From: MGBC163016 sp910588905
GTDB taxonomy: Bacteria > Actinomycetota > Coriobacteriia > Coriobacteriales > Eggerthellaceae
Length of the DNA stretch: 64,000 bases
NCBI GenBank assembly: GCA_948616985.1
Contig: CAPGDO010000005.1
Location: forward strand, 79,847-143,846
Direction of reading: 5' to 3'
Shown here one piece after another: positions 41,015 through 50,215 of the stretch. Position 1 is the first letter of the stretch, and every line of letters starts with the position of its first letter. The translations under genes and the position numbers were made by a program. The notes below the pieces were generated by a model. That model searched no databases, had not been told where the DNA came from, and was given only the letters and a program-made list of their open reading frames with translations.

Positions 41015-41995
41015 ATGACCGAGATGCAGAAATCGCTAGCCTTGTTCTCTGGATCCATCAGCCCAGAGGTGGCCGAGAAGATAGCCGACCAGCTCGGCGT
41101 TGACTTGGGGAATGTGAAGCTGGAGAAGTTCGCCAACGGTGAGATCTATGCGCGGTACATGGAGAGCCTTCGTGGCGCTGACGTATTCCTCATCCAATCC
41201 GTGGCGGGCAATGGCGAAGCCGATGTGAACGATGCCCTCATGGAGCTCCTCATCATGGCTGATGCAGCCAAGCGCGCTTCCGCCCGCGCCATCACCGCCG
41301 TCATCACCCATTACGGCTATTCCCGCCAAGATCGCAAGGCTGCAGCCCGCGAGCCCATCACCGCGAAGCTGGTGGCGAACCTCATCACCACCTCTGGCAT
41401 CACGCGCGTCATGACCATAGACTTGCACCAGGGCCAGATCCAGGGCTTCTTCGATATGCCCGTGGACCACCTGACGGCTCTGCCCATCCTGGCTGACTAC
41501 TTCCGTGCCAAGGGATTCCCCGAAGACAAGGTCTGCGTGGTGTCTCCGGATGTGGGCCGCGCGAAGGCGGCGAAGAAGCTCTCGGACATGCTGGGGGCTG
41601 ATCTGGCCATCATGCATAAGGGGCGCCCGGGCCACAACAAGGCTGAGATAACGGCTCTCATCGGCGATGTGGATGGGAAGATCTGCATCATCAACGATGA
41701 CATGATAGATACCGGTGGCACCATCGTGGCGGCAGCGGATACGCTCAAGGCCAAGGGAGCCGAAGCGGTCTATATCTGCTGCACTCACCCCGTCTTCTCC
41801 GGCCCTGCCTATGAGCGGCTGGAGAACGCTCCGGTGGAGGAGGTGGTGGTCTGCGACACCATCCCCGTGCCCCTGGAGAAGCAGACGGGAAAGATCAAGG
41901 TGGTGAGCGTGGCACCGCTCTTCGCCCGCGCCATCGCCAACGTCTACAGCAACGGCTCCGTCAGCTCTCTCTTCGATCCGGATTTCGCCCTCTAG
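41015..41995 (+). CDS. prs: Ribose-phosphate pyrophosphokinase
   Basis: Prs makes PRPP for nucleotides, His and Trp. The 326-aa product has SISPEVAEKIADQLGV, NGEIYARYMESLRGADVFLI, the metal/ATP region HYGYSRQDRKAAAREPITAK, the flexible-loop KGRPGHNKAE and the PRPP loop INDDMIDTGGTIVAAAD. AAGGGAGC precedes the ATG, and TACAAT (about 40973) is a likely -10. It is followed by pth 25 bp later, a standard glmU-prs-pth arrangement. Confidence 0.97.
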   Translation: MTEMQKSLALFSGSISPEVAEKIADQLGVDLGNVKLEKFANGEIYARYMESLRGADVFLIQSVAGNGEADVNDALMELLIMADAAKRASARAITAVITHYGYSRQDRKAAAREPITAKLVANLITTSGITRVMTIDLHQGQIQGFFDMPVDHLTALPILADYFRAKGFPEDKVCVVSPDVGRAKAAKKLSDMLGADLAIMHKGRPGHNKAEITALIGDVDGKICIINDDMIDTGGTIVAAADTLKAKGAEAVYICCTHPVFSGPAYERLENAPVEEVVVCDTIPVPLEKQTGKIKVVSVAPLFARAIANVYSNGSVSSLFDPDFAL

Positions 41996-42020
41996 GGGCG
42001 TCGGCCGGGAACGGGAGCCC

Positions 42021-42608
42021 ATGAGCATCTTTCGCAAGCCCAGCCCCCCTGATTGGGTGATAGCGGGTCTGGGCAATCCAGGGGAGGAGTATGCCCACAC
42101 CCGGCATAACGCCGGGTTCGATGGGGTGGATGAGCTGGCCCAGGAAGCGGGAAGCCCTTTCTGGAAGAGCGAGTGCGGTGCGCTGACCGCTCGGGTGAGC
42201 CTGGCGGGGCAAGACGTGCTCTTAGCCAAGCCCCAGAGCTTCATGAACACGAGCGGAGGTCCGCTCTCCAAGCTCCTCAAGCTCTACGGGGTGGGTCCAG
42301 ACAAGCTCATCGTCATCCATGACGAACTGGACATAGATCCGGGCACCATACGGGTGAAGCAGGGCGGGGGCCATGCGGGTCACAACGGGCTCAAGTCCAT
42401 CGAAGAGAAGCTGGGTACGCGGGATTGGCTGCGGGTCCGCATCGGCATCGGGCGGCCACCGGGGAGGATGCCCACGGCAGACTATGTCTTGAAGCGCCCC
42501 CGGGGAGATGAGGAAGAGCTCTTCTGCGAGGCGGTCCACCGGGGCGCCGAGGCCGTCCCCTTCCTCATCGAGCAGGGCCTGGTTGCAACCCAGAACAGGT
42601 TCAACTGA
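42021..42608 (+). CDS. pth: Peptidyl-tRNA hydrolase
   Basis: Pth frees tRNA from dropped peptidyl-tRNA. The 195-aa product has VIAGLGNPGEEYAHTRHNAG with the catalytic His, MNTSGGPLSKLLK, and IHDELDIDPGTIRVKQGGG, then HAGHNGLKSI. GGGAGC precedes the ATG. The stop shares a base with the ATG of the following YigZ-family gene, so the two are coupled. Confidence 0.96.
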   Translation: MSIFRKPSPPDWVIAGLGNPGEEYAHTRHNAGFDGVDELAQEAGSPFWKSECGALTARVSLAGQDVLLAKPQSFMNTSGGPLSKLLKLYGVGPDKLIVIHDELDIDPGTIRVKQGGGHAGHNGLKSIEEKLGTRDWLRVRIGIGRPPGRMPTADYVLKRPRGDEEELFCEAVHRGAEAVPFLIEQGLVATQNRFN

Positions 42609-43222
42609 TGGCCTATCGGACCATAGAGGGTGAGGCAGCGGCTGAGATCGTCGAGAAGAAGTCTCGGTTCATCGCTCAAGTGAGCCATGCGGGATCAGAG
42701 GAGGAGGCTTTGGCCTTCTTGGCCCGTATCCGGGATGAGCATAAGACGGCCAGGCACAATGTCTACGCCTATATCCTGCGAGGCGGTCGCACTCGTTACT
42801 CCGATGACGGGGAACCGGCTCAGACCTCTGGCCTCCCTACCTTCCAGGTGCTGCAACATGCGGGCCTGGAAGACGTCATCTGCGTCACCACGCGGTACTT
42901 CGGTGGCGTGCTCTTGGGTACGGGAGGTCTGGTGCGCGCCTATACCCAGGCAGCTCAAGCTGCTTTGAACGTAGCCCGTATCGTCCAGATCCAGCGGTGC
43001 GTGGATATCAGCATCCGCCTGCCCTACGCCGATCACGATGCGGTGGTGAGGCGCATCCAAGAGAAGGGCGCGAAGATCCAAGCCTCTGCATTCACCGACC
43101 AGGTTGCTCTGACGGTGCGCGCCTTGGAGGCGGACGCGGAGCGCTTGCGCCAGGCCATCATCGAGGCATCCCGCGGTCAAGCCGTCATTGAGGCCACTGA
43201 CCCCTTCGATGCGCCCTTCTAG
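42608..43222 (+). CDS. YigZ/IMPACT (UPF0029) family protein
   Basis: A 204-aa protein: KKSRFIAQVSHAGSEEEALA, ARHNVYAYILRGGRTRYSDD, GEPAQTSGLPTFQVL, TTRYFGGVLLGTGGLVRAY, then a C-terminal ferredoxin-like domain (DUF1949 type). Eukaryotic IMPACT relates to translational control; the bacterial role is not established. It starts on the last base of the pth stop. Its end is 3 bp from the end of the convergent phosphofructokinase gene. Confidence 0.92.
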   Translation: MAYRTIEGEAAAEIVEKKSRFIAQVSHAGSEEEALAFLARIRDEHKTARHNVYAYILRGGRTRYSDDGEPAQTSGLPTFQVLQHAGLEDVICVTTRYFGGVLLGTGGLVRAYTQAAQAALNVARIVQIQRCVDISIRLPYADHDAVVRRIQEKGAKIQASAFTDQVALTVRALEADAERLRQAIIEASRGQAVIEATDPFDAPF

Positions 43223-43225
43223 CCC

Positions 43226-44437
43226 TTAGCGCAGGTTGTAGGGGATCACCGTCTTCGGCAGGCCGTTCTCTCCGTAGATGATGTCAGGCTCTCCAGCAAC
43301 GAGGGGCCGGAAGTAGCCCAGGGCCTCTTCGGTGATGCCCTGGTAGTCAGGGAGGATCCACTCCTGGGGGAACGTCTTCACGAAGTTCGCGAACTCAGCT
43401 GCGGGCCCGGCGAAGTATCGCGGATCGTAGGAGCCTTCTGCCGTCTGGCCTCGGCGCACTCCCACCACTTGGGCGGTGAAGCCGAGATCTGCTGACCGCA
43501 TGTGGGCCGAAAGCCCCAGTTCAAAGGCTTCCGCCACATCTACCTTGGATTGGGCGAAGTTGGACGAGCGAGCGGCCCGGGAGAGGTCTTGCACCACACC
43601 GCGGGGCGCGATGCCCGCATCCAGGATCATCTGCTTCAACGTGAGGGCGGCTCCTCCGAGGACCGCGTGGGCGAAGCCGTCATTGGCGCTCTCGCCAGCG
43701 GAGATATAGGTGCCATCTGCGTAGCGGGCCCCTTCGCTGACCACGATGTAGCAGGAGCCTTGGGCATCCATCTTCTGTTGCACTTGGCTGAGGAAAGCCT
43801 GGCGGTCGAAGGGGACCTCAGGGAGCACCAGCAGGTCAACGTCTCCCGAAAGGCAGCAGCTGGCCGCCAGCCATCCGGCATCCCGGCCCATGGTCTCCAG
43901 CACGAAGACCTCCGGACGGGTGTAGGCGTCGTAGTCCAACCGGGTGGCGTGGACCACCAGGTTCGCCAGCTTGGCAGCCGAGGGGAATCCGGGGCAGTGG
44001 TCTGGGGGCACCAGATCGTTGTCCACTGTCTTCGGGATGCCGATGAAGCGCTTCTTAGAGCCGTGGGCGGCTGCCCATTCGGAGAGCGCATCCACGGTGT
44101 CCATGGAATCATTGCCTCCGATATAGAACATCACCTCGATGTCGTGGGCATCCATCACCTCCACCAGGCGCTGGAAGTCAGCCTCTTGTCCGCGCTTGAG
44201 CTTATAGCGGCACGTGCCCAACGCCGAAGAGGGGGTTTGCTTCAGGATATCCAGCTCGTGGGCCGAGAGGTCCGTCAGGTCATAGAGCTTGCCTTCCAAG
44301 ACACCCTCTACCCCGTTGATCCCGCCGAGGACCTTCCCATAGAGGGGGTTCAGCTGATTGGCCTTGATGACCCCGGCCAAGGAGGCGTTGATGACAGCGG
44401 TGGGCCCACCGGATTGGGCAACGAGACAGTTTCCCAT
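43226..44437 (-). CDS. Phosphofructokinase, pyrophosphate-dependent type
   Basis: A 403-aa group-II-like PFK. The phosphate-donor residues are diagnostic: GGNDSMDTVDAL has Asp where ATP enzymes have Gly (GGDGS), and IGIPKTVDNDL has Lys where ATP enzymes have Gly (PGTIDND). Both favour PPi as donor, giving a reversible fructose-6-P / fructose-1,6-bisP step. Also seen: AQSGGPTAVINASLAGV, CPGFPSAAKLA and ETMGRDAGWLAAS. AAGGAA precedes ATG 44437. It is divergent from the recJ-recQ gene. Confidence 0.92.
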   Translation of the reverse strand: MGNCLVAQSGGPTAVINASLAGVIKANQLNPLYGKVLGGINGVEGVLEGKLYDLTDLSAHELDILKQTPSSALGTCRYKLKRGQEADFQRLVEVMDAHDIEVMFYIGGNDSMDTVDALSEWAAAHGSKKRFIGIPKTVDNDLVPPDHCPGFPSAAKLANLVVHATRLDYDAYTRPEVFVLETMGRDAGWLAASCCLSGDVDLLVLPEVPFDRQAFLSQVQQKMDAQGSCYIVVSEGARYADGTYISAGESANDGFAHAVLGGAALTLKQMILDAGIAPRGVVQDLSRAARSSNFAQSKVDVAEAFELGLSAHMRSADLGFTAQVVGVRRGQTAEGSYDPRYFAGPAAEFANFVKTFPQEWILPDYQGITEEALGYFRPLVAGEPDIIYGENGLPKTVIPYNLR

Positions 44438-44578
44438 GGCATTTCCTTACCTACGCGGTCCTATCTGCTCACTACGCTCGCGATTATAGATTCATCCTAT
44501 GGAGTTTTCCCACAGGGAGCCCATCTGTGAGAGAATCGACTCAAAAGGAACAAGGCTAGAAACCAAGAGGCTCATCGG

Positions 44579-47500
44579 ATGACCACACGTTTCAGGCTGC
44601 GCGGATGCGCGCCAGACGCGGTGGCGCGCCTGCAGTCGGCCTACCCTATGCCGGATTTCATGGCGCGCACGCTTGCCACAAGGGGGATAGATACGCCGGA
44701 GGCGCTGCAGGCCTTCCTGAACCCATCGCTGTCAACGGATTGGGAGAACCCCTACGACATGCCGGATATGCGGCAGATCGTGAGCCAGCTCAAGACGGCC
44801 ATCTCTCAGGGTCAGCATATCGTCGTCTTCGGTGATTTCGACCTCGACGGCATCTCTGCCACCACGGTCCTCACCCGTGGGTTGCGGGCCTTGGGAGCCA
44901 AGGTGACGCCGTTCATCCCGAAGCGCGCTGAAGAGGGCTACGGGCTTTCCCAAGCGGCCTTCCAGCGCATCCGCCCGCTCTCTCCGGATCTCATCATCAC
45001 CGTGGATTGCGGCATCGCCTGCAAGGATGAGGTGGCGGCCATCCAGGAAACGGGGGTGGCGGTGATCATCACGGACCACCATGAAGCGGGAGACGCCGTA
45101 CCCGAAGGCGTTCCCGTCTGCGATCCGAAGGCCGTATCAGGGCACCCCTCAGCCGTGTTGGCGGGGGTAGGCGTGGCGCTCAAGGTGGTGCAGGCGCTCG
45201 GGGGCGCTTGCGGGTACCCGCATCTCTGGCGCAGCTACACTGACTTCGCGGCTTTGGGCACCGTGGCTGACCTCATGCCCATGAGGGGGGAGAACCGAGC
45301 CTTGGTGGCGGATGGCTTGGCTCGGATGAACGCCGATCCCCGTCCCTGCATCGCTGCGCTCATCGGCCAAGCGAAGCCCGATGGCAAGCCGCTCACCTCT
45401 ACCAATCTGAGCTTCTCCTTGATCCCCCGCTTGAATGCGGCGGGACGCATGGGAGATGCCGAATGCGCTCTGGACCTCTTGATGACGGATAGCTACGACC
45501 AGGCTTGCGTTCTGGCCGAGAGGCTCGAGGCCATAAACGACCTGCGCCGTGAGAAGGAATCGGAGCTAGCTGAGGTGGCCAAGGCCCAGGCAGCCCAGAA
45601 GTATCAGGGCGGGAGGTCAGTGGTGGTGGCTGGCGCTGGTTGGCACGAGGGGGTCAAGGGCATCGTCGCCTCCCGCTTGGTCAGTGCCTACCATGTGCCA
45701 GCCATGCTCTTCTCCATCGTGGGGGACGAAGCCCGGGGTTCGGGCCGCTCCTATGGTTCGGTCAACCTGTTCCAGGCGGTGGAGAGCGCATCTCATCTGC
45801 TCACCCGCTTTGGTGGCCACGCTTCTGCAGTGGGTGTCACCCTGCCCGTTGAGAACCTTCCCGCTTTCGAAGAGGCGCTGGAAGCCTCTATGCAGGCGCT
45901 TCCCGAAGAGCAGTTCGAAGCCATGGTGGACATAGACGCCGTGGTGGATCTGGCTGAATTCACGCTGGAGAACGTGGGTCGTTTGGAGGAGCTGGCCCCC
46001 TTCGGCCAAGAGGCCCCCGAACCGCGCTTCCTCGTGCGCAATGTCTCCCTCTCCCAGGGACGTGCTGTGGGCGCAGGCAAGAATCACTTCTCCTTCCAGC
46101 TGACCGATGGCCGCTCTAGCGTGTCGGCCATCATGTTCAATTGCGCAGACCTGGAGAGCTACCTTTCCAGCGACCGCCTGGCCGATGTGGCCTTCACGGC
46201 TCAGGTGGATGAGTGGCGCGGGCGGAAGAGCGTGAAGGCCATGGTCTCCTCCATCGTGGCGGCCCGCCCTTGCCAGGCCCTATCGGATCTTCTGGATCCG
46301 CGGTTGGCGGAGTTCTTCGAAGGCCTCTTCTCGGCCTGTGACGGCGGCGATGTCTCCGTGATGGACCGAGGAGCCGCTCAGCGCTCCGATGAGGCTTCCA
46401 TCCAGTGGACCCAGCGTCGAGAGCATTGGGAGCGGTTGGGTCAAGAGGATCCCGCACGGTTGGAACAGGAGCTCGTGAGCGCCCTCATCGGCACCGGCAG
46501 GCTCCACGCGGCCCAGGCTGAGATCCTGCGGCGCTTGAAGAGCGGCCGCTCCACGTTGGGCATCATGGCTACCGGGCGCGGGAAATCCCTCATCTTCCAG
46601 GTGCACGCGGCGATGCTCGCCCTCACCCAGCACAAGACGAGCCTCTTCGTCTACCCGCTGCGTGCTCTCATGGCCGACCAGGCCTTCCACCTCGAACGCC
46701 AATTGGCCGAATTCGGCTTGGTCTGCAAGGTCTTGAACGGGGAGTGCTCCGCCAAAGAGCGCGAGGAGATCTACGCAGGCCTGGAAGCGGGAGAGGTGGA
46801 CATCATCATGACCACCCCGGAATTCCTCTTCTATCATGCAGACAGGCTCTCTGCTTGCCAGCGGTTCGGCTTCATGGTGGTGGATGAGGCCCATCACATC
46901 GGCCAGGCGAAGGCGGGGCAGCGCCCGGCCTATGCGCTCCTCGGGGATGTGGTGCAGAAGCTGGGAGCGCCGGTGGTGCTCGCGCTTACGGCTACGGCGC
47001 CGGAGGAGATAGCGAAGATGGCCTCTGCTTCTCTCTCCATCCATGAGCGGGTGGTGGATGAGGCTCGGCGGGATAATCTGCATCTGGACGATCAGCGCAA
47101 CATCCGCAATAGGGATGATTACCTTGCTCATATCGTGGCCAGCGGTGGGAAGTGCGTGGTCTACGTCAATTCCCGTGAGCAATCCGTAGGGGTGGCACGT
47201 CGTCTGCGCCGCCGTGTTCCCCAGCTGGCTCTCCAGATCGGCTTCTATAACGCCGCCCTCTCCCGTCCTGAGCGCAAGCGCATCGAAGATCTCTTCCGTG
47301 CCGGTCAACTCCAAGTGCTGGTGGCCACCTCAGCCTTCGGCGAGGGTATAGACATCCCGGATATCCGCCACGTGGTGCTCTACCACATGCCCTTCTCGGA
47401 TGTAGAATTCAACCAGATGAGCGGCCGTGCCGGACGGGATGGGGCGGATGCCTGGGTGCATCTGCTCTATGGGCGCGCAGACGTGACCATCAACGAGAAC

Positions 47501-47926
47501 CTCCTCGCCGAGGTCACCCCCTGTCGCGACGTCATGGCCCAGGTCTATCGCCGCATGCGCATGCTCCAGGCAGAACGGCCAGGTCAGATGATATCCATGG
47601 GCGTGGCGGAATTGGCGCGCCTTGCTTCTGACGACCTTCGCATCGTATCTCCCCAGGCGGCTCGGTGTGGTCTTTCCGTCTTCACGGAATTAGGGCTGAT
47701 CGAATCCTCCCGCTCCTACCAAGGGGGCTGTGAGATCCACGGGTTCCGGGTGCGCGAAGGGGCGCCCAAGGTCGAGCTGACCGATTCGGTCCGCTATCAA
47801 GAGGGCATGGACGAGCTGGCGGGATTCAAGTCCTTCTGCGAGTGGGCTATGATGTGCGATATGGCGGGGTTGGTGGCGCGGATCTGCCGCCCCATCACAC
47901 CAAAGGATGAGGATCAGGGAAGATGA
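44579..47926 (+). CDS. RecJ-RecQ fusion: ssDNA 5'-3' exonuclease plus SF2 helicase
   Basis: An unbroken 1115-aa frame. The N-terminal half is RecJ: VVFGDFDLDGISATTVL (about residue 82), ITVDCGIACK, ITDHHEAGD (about 163), LGTVADLMPM, the DHHA1 part (GWHEGVKGIVASRLVSAYHV, GSGRSYG, FGGHASAVG) and an OB-like domain to about 560. The C-terminal half is a RecQ-like helicase: Walker A MATGRGKSLIFQV (about 664), VVDEAHHIGQ, ALTATAPEEI, VATSAFGEGIDIPDIRHVVL and QMSGRAGRDG, then a winged-helix-like tail. A zinc-binding RQC Cys set is not evident. The two act together in RecF-pathway resection elsewhere. Its stop overlaps the rel ATG. Confidence 0.94.
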   Translation: MTTRFRLRGCAPDAVARLQSAYPMPDFMARTLATRGIDTPEALQAFLNPSLSTDWENPYDMPDMRQIVSQLKTAISQGQHIVVFGDFDLDGISATTVLTRGLRALGAKVTPFIPKRAEEGYGLSQAAFQRIRPLSPDLIITVDCGIACKDEVAAIQETGVAVIITDHHEAGDAVPEGVPVCDPKAVSGHPSAVLAGVGVALKVVQALGGACGYPHLWRSYTDFAALGTVADLMPMRGENRALVADGLARMNADPRPCIAALIGQAKPDGKPLTSTNLSFSLIPRLNAAGRMGDAECALDLLMTDSYDQACVLAERLEAINDLRREKESELAEVAKAQAAQKYQGGRSVVVAGAGWHEGVKGIVASRLVSAYHVPAMLFSIVGDEARGSGRSYGSVNLFQAVESASHLLTRFGGHASAVGVTLPVENLPAFEEALEASMQALPEEQFEAMVDIDAVVDLAEFTLENVGRLEELAPFGQEAPEPRFLVRNVSLSQGRAVGAGKNHFSFQLTDGRSSVSAIMFNCADLESYLSSDRLADVAFTAQVDEWRGRKSVKAMVSSIVAARPCQALSDLLDPRLAEFFEGLFSACDGGDVSVMDRGAAQRSDEASIQWTQRREHWERLGQEDPARLEQELVSALIGTGRLHAAQAEILRRLKSGRSTLGIMATGRGKSLIFQVHAAMLALTQHKTSLFVYPLRALMADQAFHLERQLAEFGLVCKVLNGECSAKEREEIYAGLEAGEVDIIMTTPEFLFYHADRLSACQRFGFMVVDEAHHIGQAKAGQRPAYALLGDVVQKLGAPVVLALTATAPEEIAKMASASLSIHERVVDEARRDNLHLDDQRNIRNRDDYLAHIVASGGKCVVYVNSREQSVGVARRLRRRVPQLALQIGFYNAALSRPERKRIEDLFRAGQLQVLVATSAFGEGIDIPDIRHVVLYHMPFSDVEFNQMSGRAGRDGADAWVHLLYGRADVTINENLLAEVTPCRDVMAQVYRRMRMLQAERPGQMISMGVAELARLASDDLRIVSPQAARCGLSVFTELGLIESSRSYQGGCEIHGFRVREGAPKVELTDSVRYQEGMDELAGFKSFCEWAMMCDMAGLVARICRPITPKDEDQGR

Positions 47927-50214
47927 CGGGGAAGACCGAGGCAACGGAGAAGTTCAAGACGCCGGATGAGGCGTTCGCCCAGCTGGAAGAGTTGACCCAA
48001 GGGTATATGTCGGCTGATGAGCGCAGCATGCTCACACGCGCCTATCGCTTCGCCTCTGCGGCCCATGAGGGCCAGAAGCGCAAATCTGGGGAGCCGTTCA
48101 TCGTCCACCCCATCGAGGTGGGCGTGATCTTGGCCGATCTGCGCATGGATGCGGAGACGGTCTGCGCAGCGCTGCTCCATGACACGGTGGAGGACACCGA
48201 CGTCACGGCTGATGTGGTGGAAGAGGAGTTCGGCTCCGATGTGCGCCAGTTGGTGGAAGGTGTCACCAAGATCACCCGGATAGAAGTGGAATCCCTCTCG
48301 GATGAGCAGGCGGCCACATTCCGCAAGATGCTGGTGGCCATGAGCAAGGACATCCGCGTCATCGTCATCAAGCTGGCTGACCGGTTGCATAACATGCGCA
48401 CCCTCTCATCGCTGCGGGAGGACCGGCGCATCTTCAAATCCCGGGAGACCTTGGACATCTACGCTCCCATCGCCCACCGACTGGGCATCAACTCCATCAA
48501 ATGGGAGCTGGAGGACCTCTCCTTCTTCTATCTGGAGCCCAACAAATACAAGCAGGTCAGCCGCATGGTGACCGATACGCGGGCAGAGCGGGAGGATTAC
48601 CTCTCCAACGTGGTGGACATCATCGCGGAGGAGATGGAGAAGGTAGGGGTAGACGCGAAGGTGATGGGGCGCCCGAAGCACCTCTATTCCATCTATCAGA
48701 AGATGTCTAAGAAGGGCAAGGGCTTCTCTGAGATCTACGACCTCATCGCCGTGCGTATCATCGTCCCTACGGTGAAGGATTGCTATTCCGCTCTGGGAGC
48801 GGTGCACACCCTCTGGCATCCCATGCCGGGACGCTTCAAGGATTACATCGCCATGCCGAAGTACAACATGTACCAGTCCCTCCACACCACGGTGATGGGA
48901 CCGGCTGGTCGTCCGCTGGAGGTGCAGATCCGCACGGAGGAGATGCATCGAGCCAGCGAATACGGCGTGGCGGCCCATTGGCGCTACAAAGAGGGCGGCG
49001 GCAAGGTCAGCGCCGATGAGCTGGATAAGCAGCTCGCCTGGCTGCGGGAGATGGTGGACTGGCAGGACGAAACGGAGGATTCCCGGGAGTTCCTGAAGTC
49101 CCTCAAGATGGATCTGGACAACCAGGACGTCTATGTCTTCACCCCCAACGGTGACGTGAAGACCTTGCGAGCGGGGGCCACGCCGGTGGATTTCGCCTAT
49201 GCCATCCACACCGAAGTGGGCAACCATTGCGTGGGGGCGAAGGTGAATGGGACCATCGTGCCGCTCACCTATGAGCTCAAGGTGGGAGATAGGGTAGAGG
49301 TGCTGACCTCCAAGAACGCCTCTCCTTCCCGAGACTGGCTGAGCATCGTGCGTACTCCCTCGGCGCGGAACAAGATCCGCAGCTACTTCTCGAAGGTGAC
49401 CCGATCCACTGATCTGCAAGACGGTCGCGACATGCTCCTGCGGGAGATGCGCAAGCACGGTCTGGGGCTCTCTTCGGCCCGCACGACCAAGGCCCTCAAG
49501 ACGGTGTCGGTGGCCATGGGCTTTCCTGAGCCGGATGACATGTTCGTCCAGCTCGCCCGAGGCAAGGAGAGCGCCCAGCACGTGGCGAATCGCCTGTTGA
49601 AGCTCTTGGTGGATTCAGCGAACGCGGAGACGGATAAGGCTCGGGTGGGAGCGGGTGAGGGTTCCACGGGTATCGTGCCCCCCATGCTCACCAGCGTCAA
49701 GGACCAGAAGAAGCACGAGACCCACTCCTCCAATGGCATCATCGTCAAGGGAGTGGATGATATCCTGGTGCGCCTGTCCCGCTGCTGCAACCCCGTACCA
49801 GGGGATGAGATCGTGGGCTTCGTCACCCGGGGGCGTGGCGTCTCCGTCCATCGGGCCGATTGCCCCAACGCGGATGATCTGCGCAGCAACCCCGAGCGCA
49901 TCATCGAAGTGCAGTGGGAGGGTAAGCCTTCCGCATCCGCCCTCTACAAGATAGAGATCCATGTGGAGGCGCTGGATCGCATGAACCTTCTGCTGGATGT
50001 TACGCGCGTGCTCTCTGAGGTGGGAGCGAACGTGCTGTCCTGCTCTACCAACACCCACCGCGACGGGGTGGTGGAGATGCGCTTCTTGTTCGAAGTAGGA
50101 GATATCTCCAAGATAGAACCGGCCTTGGAAGGTCTGAAGGCCATCGACGGCGTGTTCGATGCCCGACGCATGCTTCCGGGAGAAGCGGTGGGGGCTACCA
50201 AGGGAGGCAGATGA
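47923..50214 (+). CDS. rel: Bifunctional (p)ppGpp synthetase/hydrolase Rel
   Basis: A 763-aa stringent-response enzyme. Hydrolase HD domain: HPIEVGVILADLRMDAETVC and LLHDTVEDTDV (HDxxED, about 85). Synthetase: YDLIAVRIIVPTVKDCYSAL, PGRFKDYIAMPKYNMYQSLH; the RFKD motif is the RxKD form of bifunctional enzymes. TGS (VYVFTPNGDVKTLRAGATPV), the zinc-finger SRCCNPVPGDEIVGF and a C-terminal ACT domain follow. The ATG lies within the recJ-recQ stop (ATGA overlap). An MBL hydrolase gene follows by 1 bp, a frequent neighbour. Confidence 0.96.
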   Translation: MTGKTEATEKFKTPDEAFAQLEELTQGYMSADERSMLTRAYRFASAAHEGQKRKSGEPFIVHPIEVGVILADLRMDAETVCAALLHDTVEDTDVTADVVEEEFGSDVRQLVEGVTKITRIEVESLSDEQAATFRKMLVAMSKDIRVIVIKLADRLHNMRTLSSLREDRRIFKSRETLDIYAPIAHRLGINSIKWELEDLSFFYLEPNKYKQVSRMVTDTRAEREDYLSNVVDIIAEEMEKVGVDAKVMGRPKHLYSIYQKMSKKGKGFSEIYDLIAVRIIVPTVKDCYSALGAVHTLWHPMPGRFKDYIAMPKYNMYQSLHTTVMGPAGRPLEVQIRTEEMHRASEYGVAAHWRYKEGGGKVSADELDKQLAWLREMVDWQDETEDSREFLKSLKMDLDNQDVYVFTPNGDVKTLRAGATPVDFAYAIHTEVGNHCVGAKVNGTIVPLTYELKVGDRVEVLTSKNASPSRDWLSIVRTPSARNKIRSYFSKVTRSTDLQDGRDMLLREMRKHGLGLSSARTTKALKTVSVAMGFPEPDDMFVQLARGKESAQHVANRLLKLLVDSANAETDKARVGAGEGSTGIVPPMLTSVKDQKKHETHSSNGIIVKGVDDILVRLSRCCNPVPGDEIVGFVTRGRGVSVHRADCPNADDLRSNPERIIEVQWEGKPSASALYKIEIHVEALDRMNLLLDVTRVLSEVGANVLSCSTNTHRDGVVEMRFLFEVGDISKIEPALEGLKAIDGVFDARRMLPGEAVGATKGGR

Positions 50215-50215
50215 T

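Noticed and set aside
41036..42280. 414-codon minus-strand open frame opposite prs and pth
   Set aside because: Spans two well-defined genes on the other strand, has no domain signature, and its composition is that of an antisense shadow.
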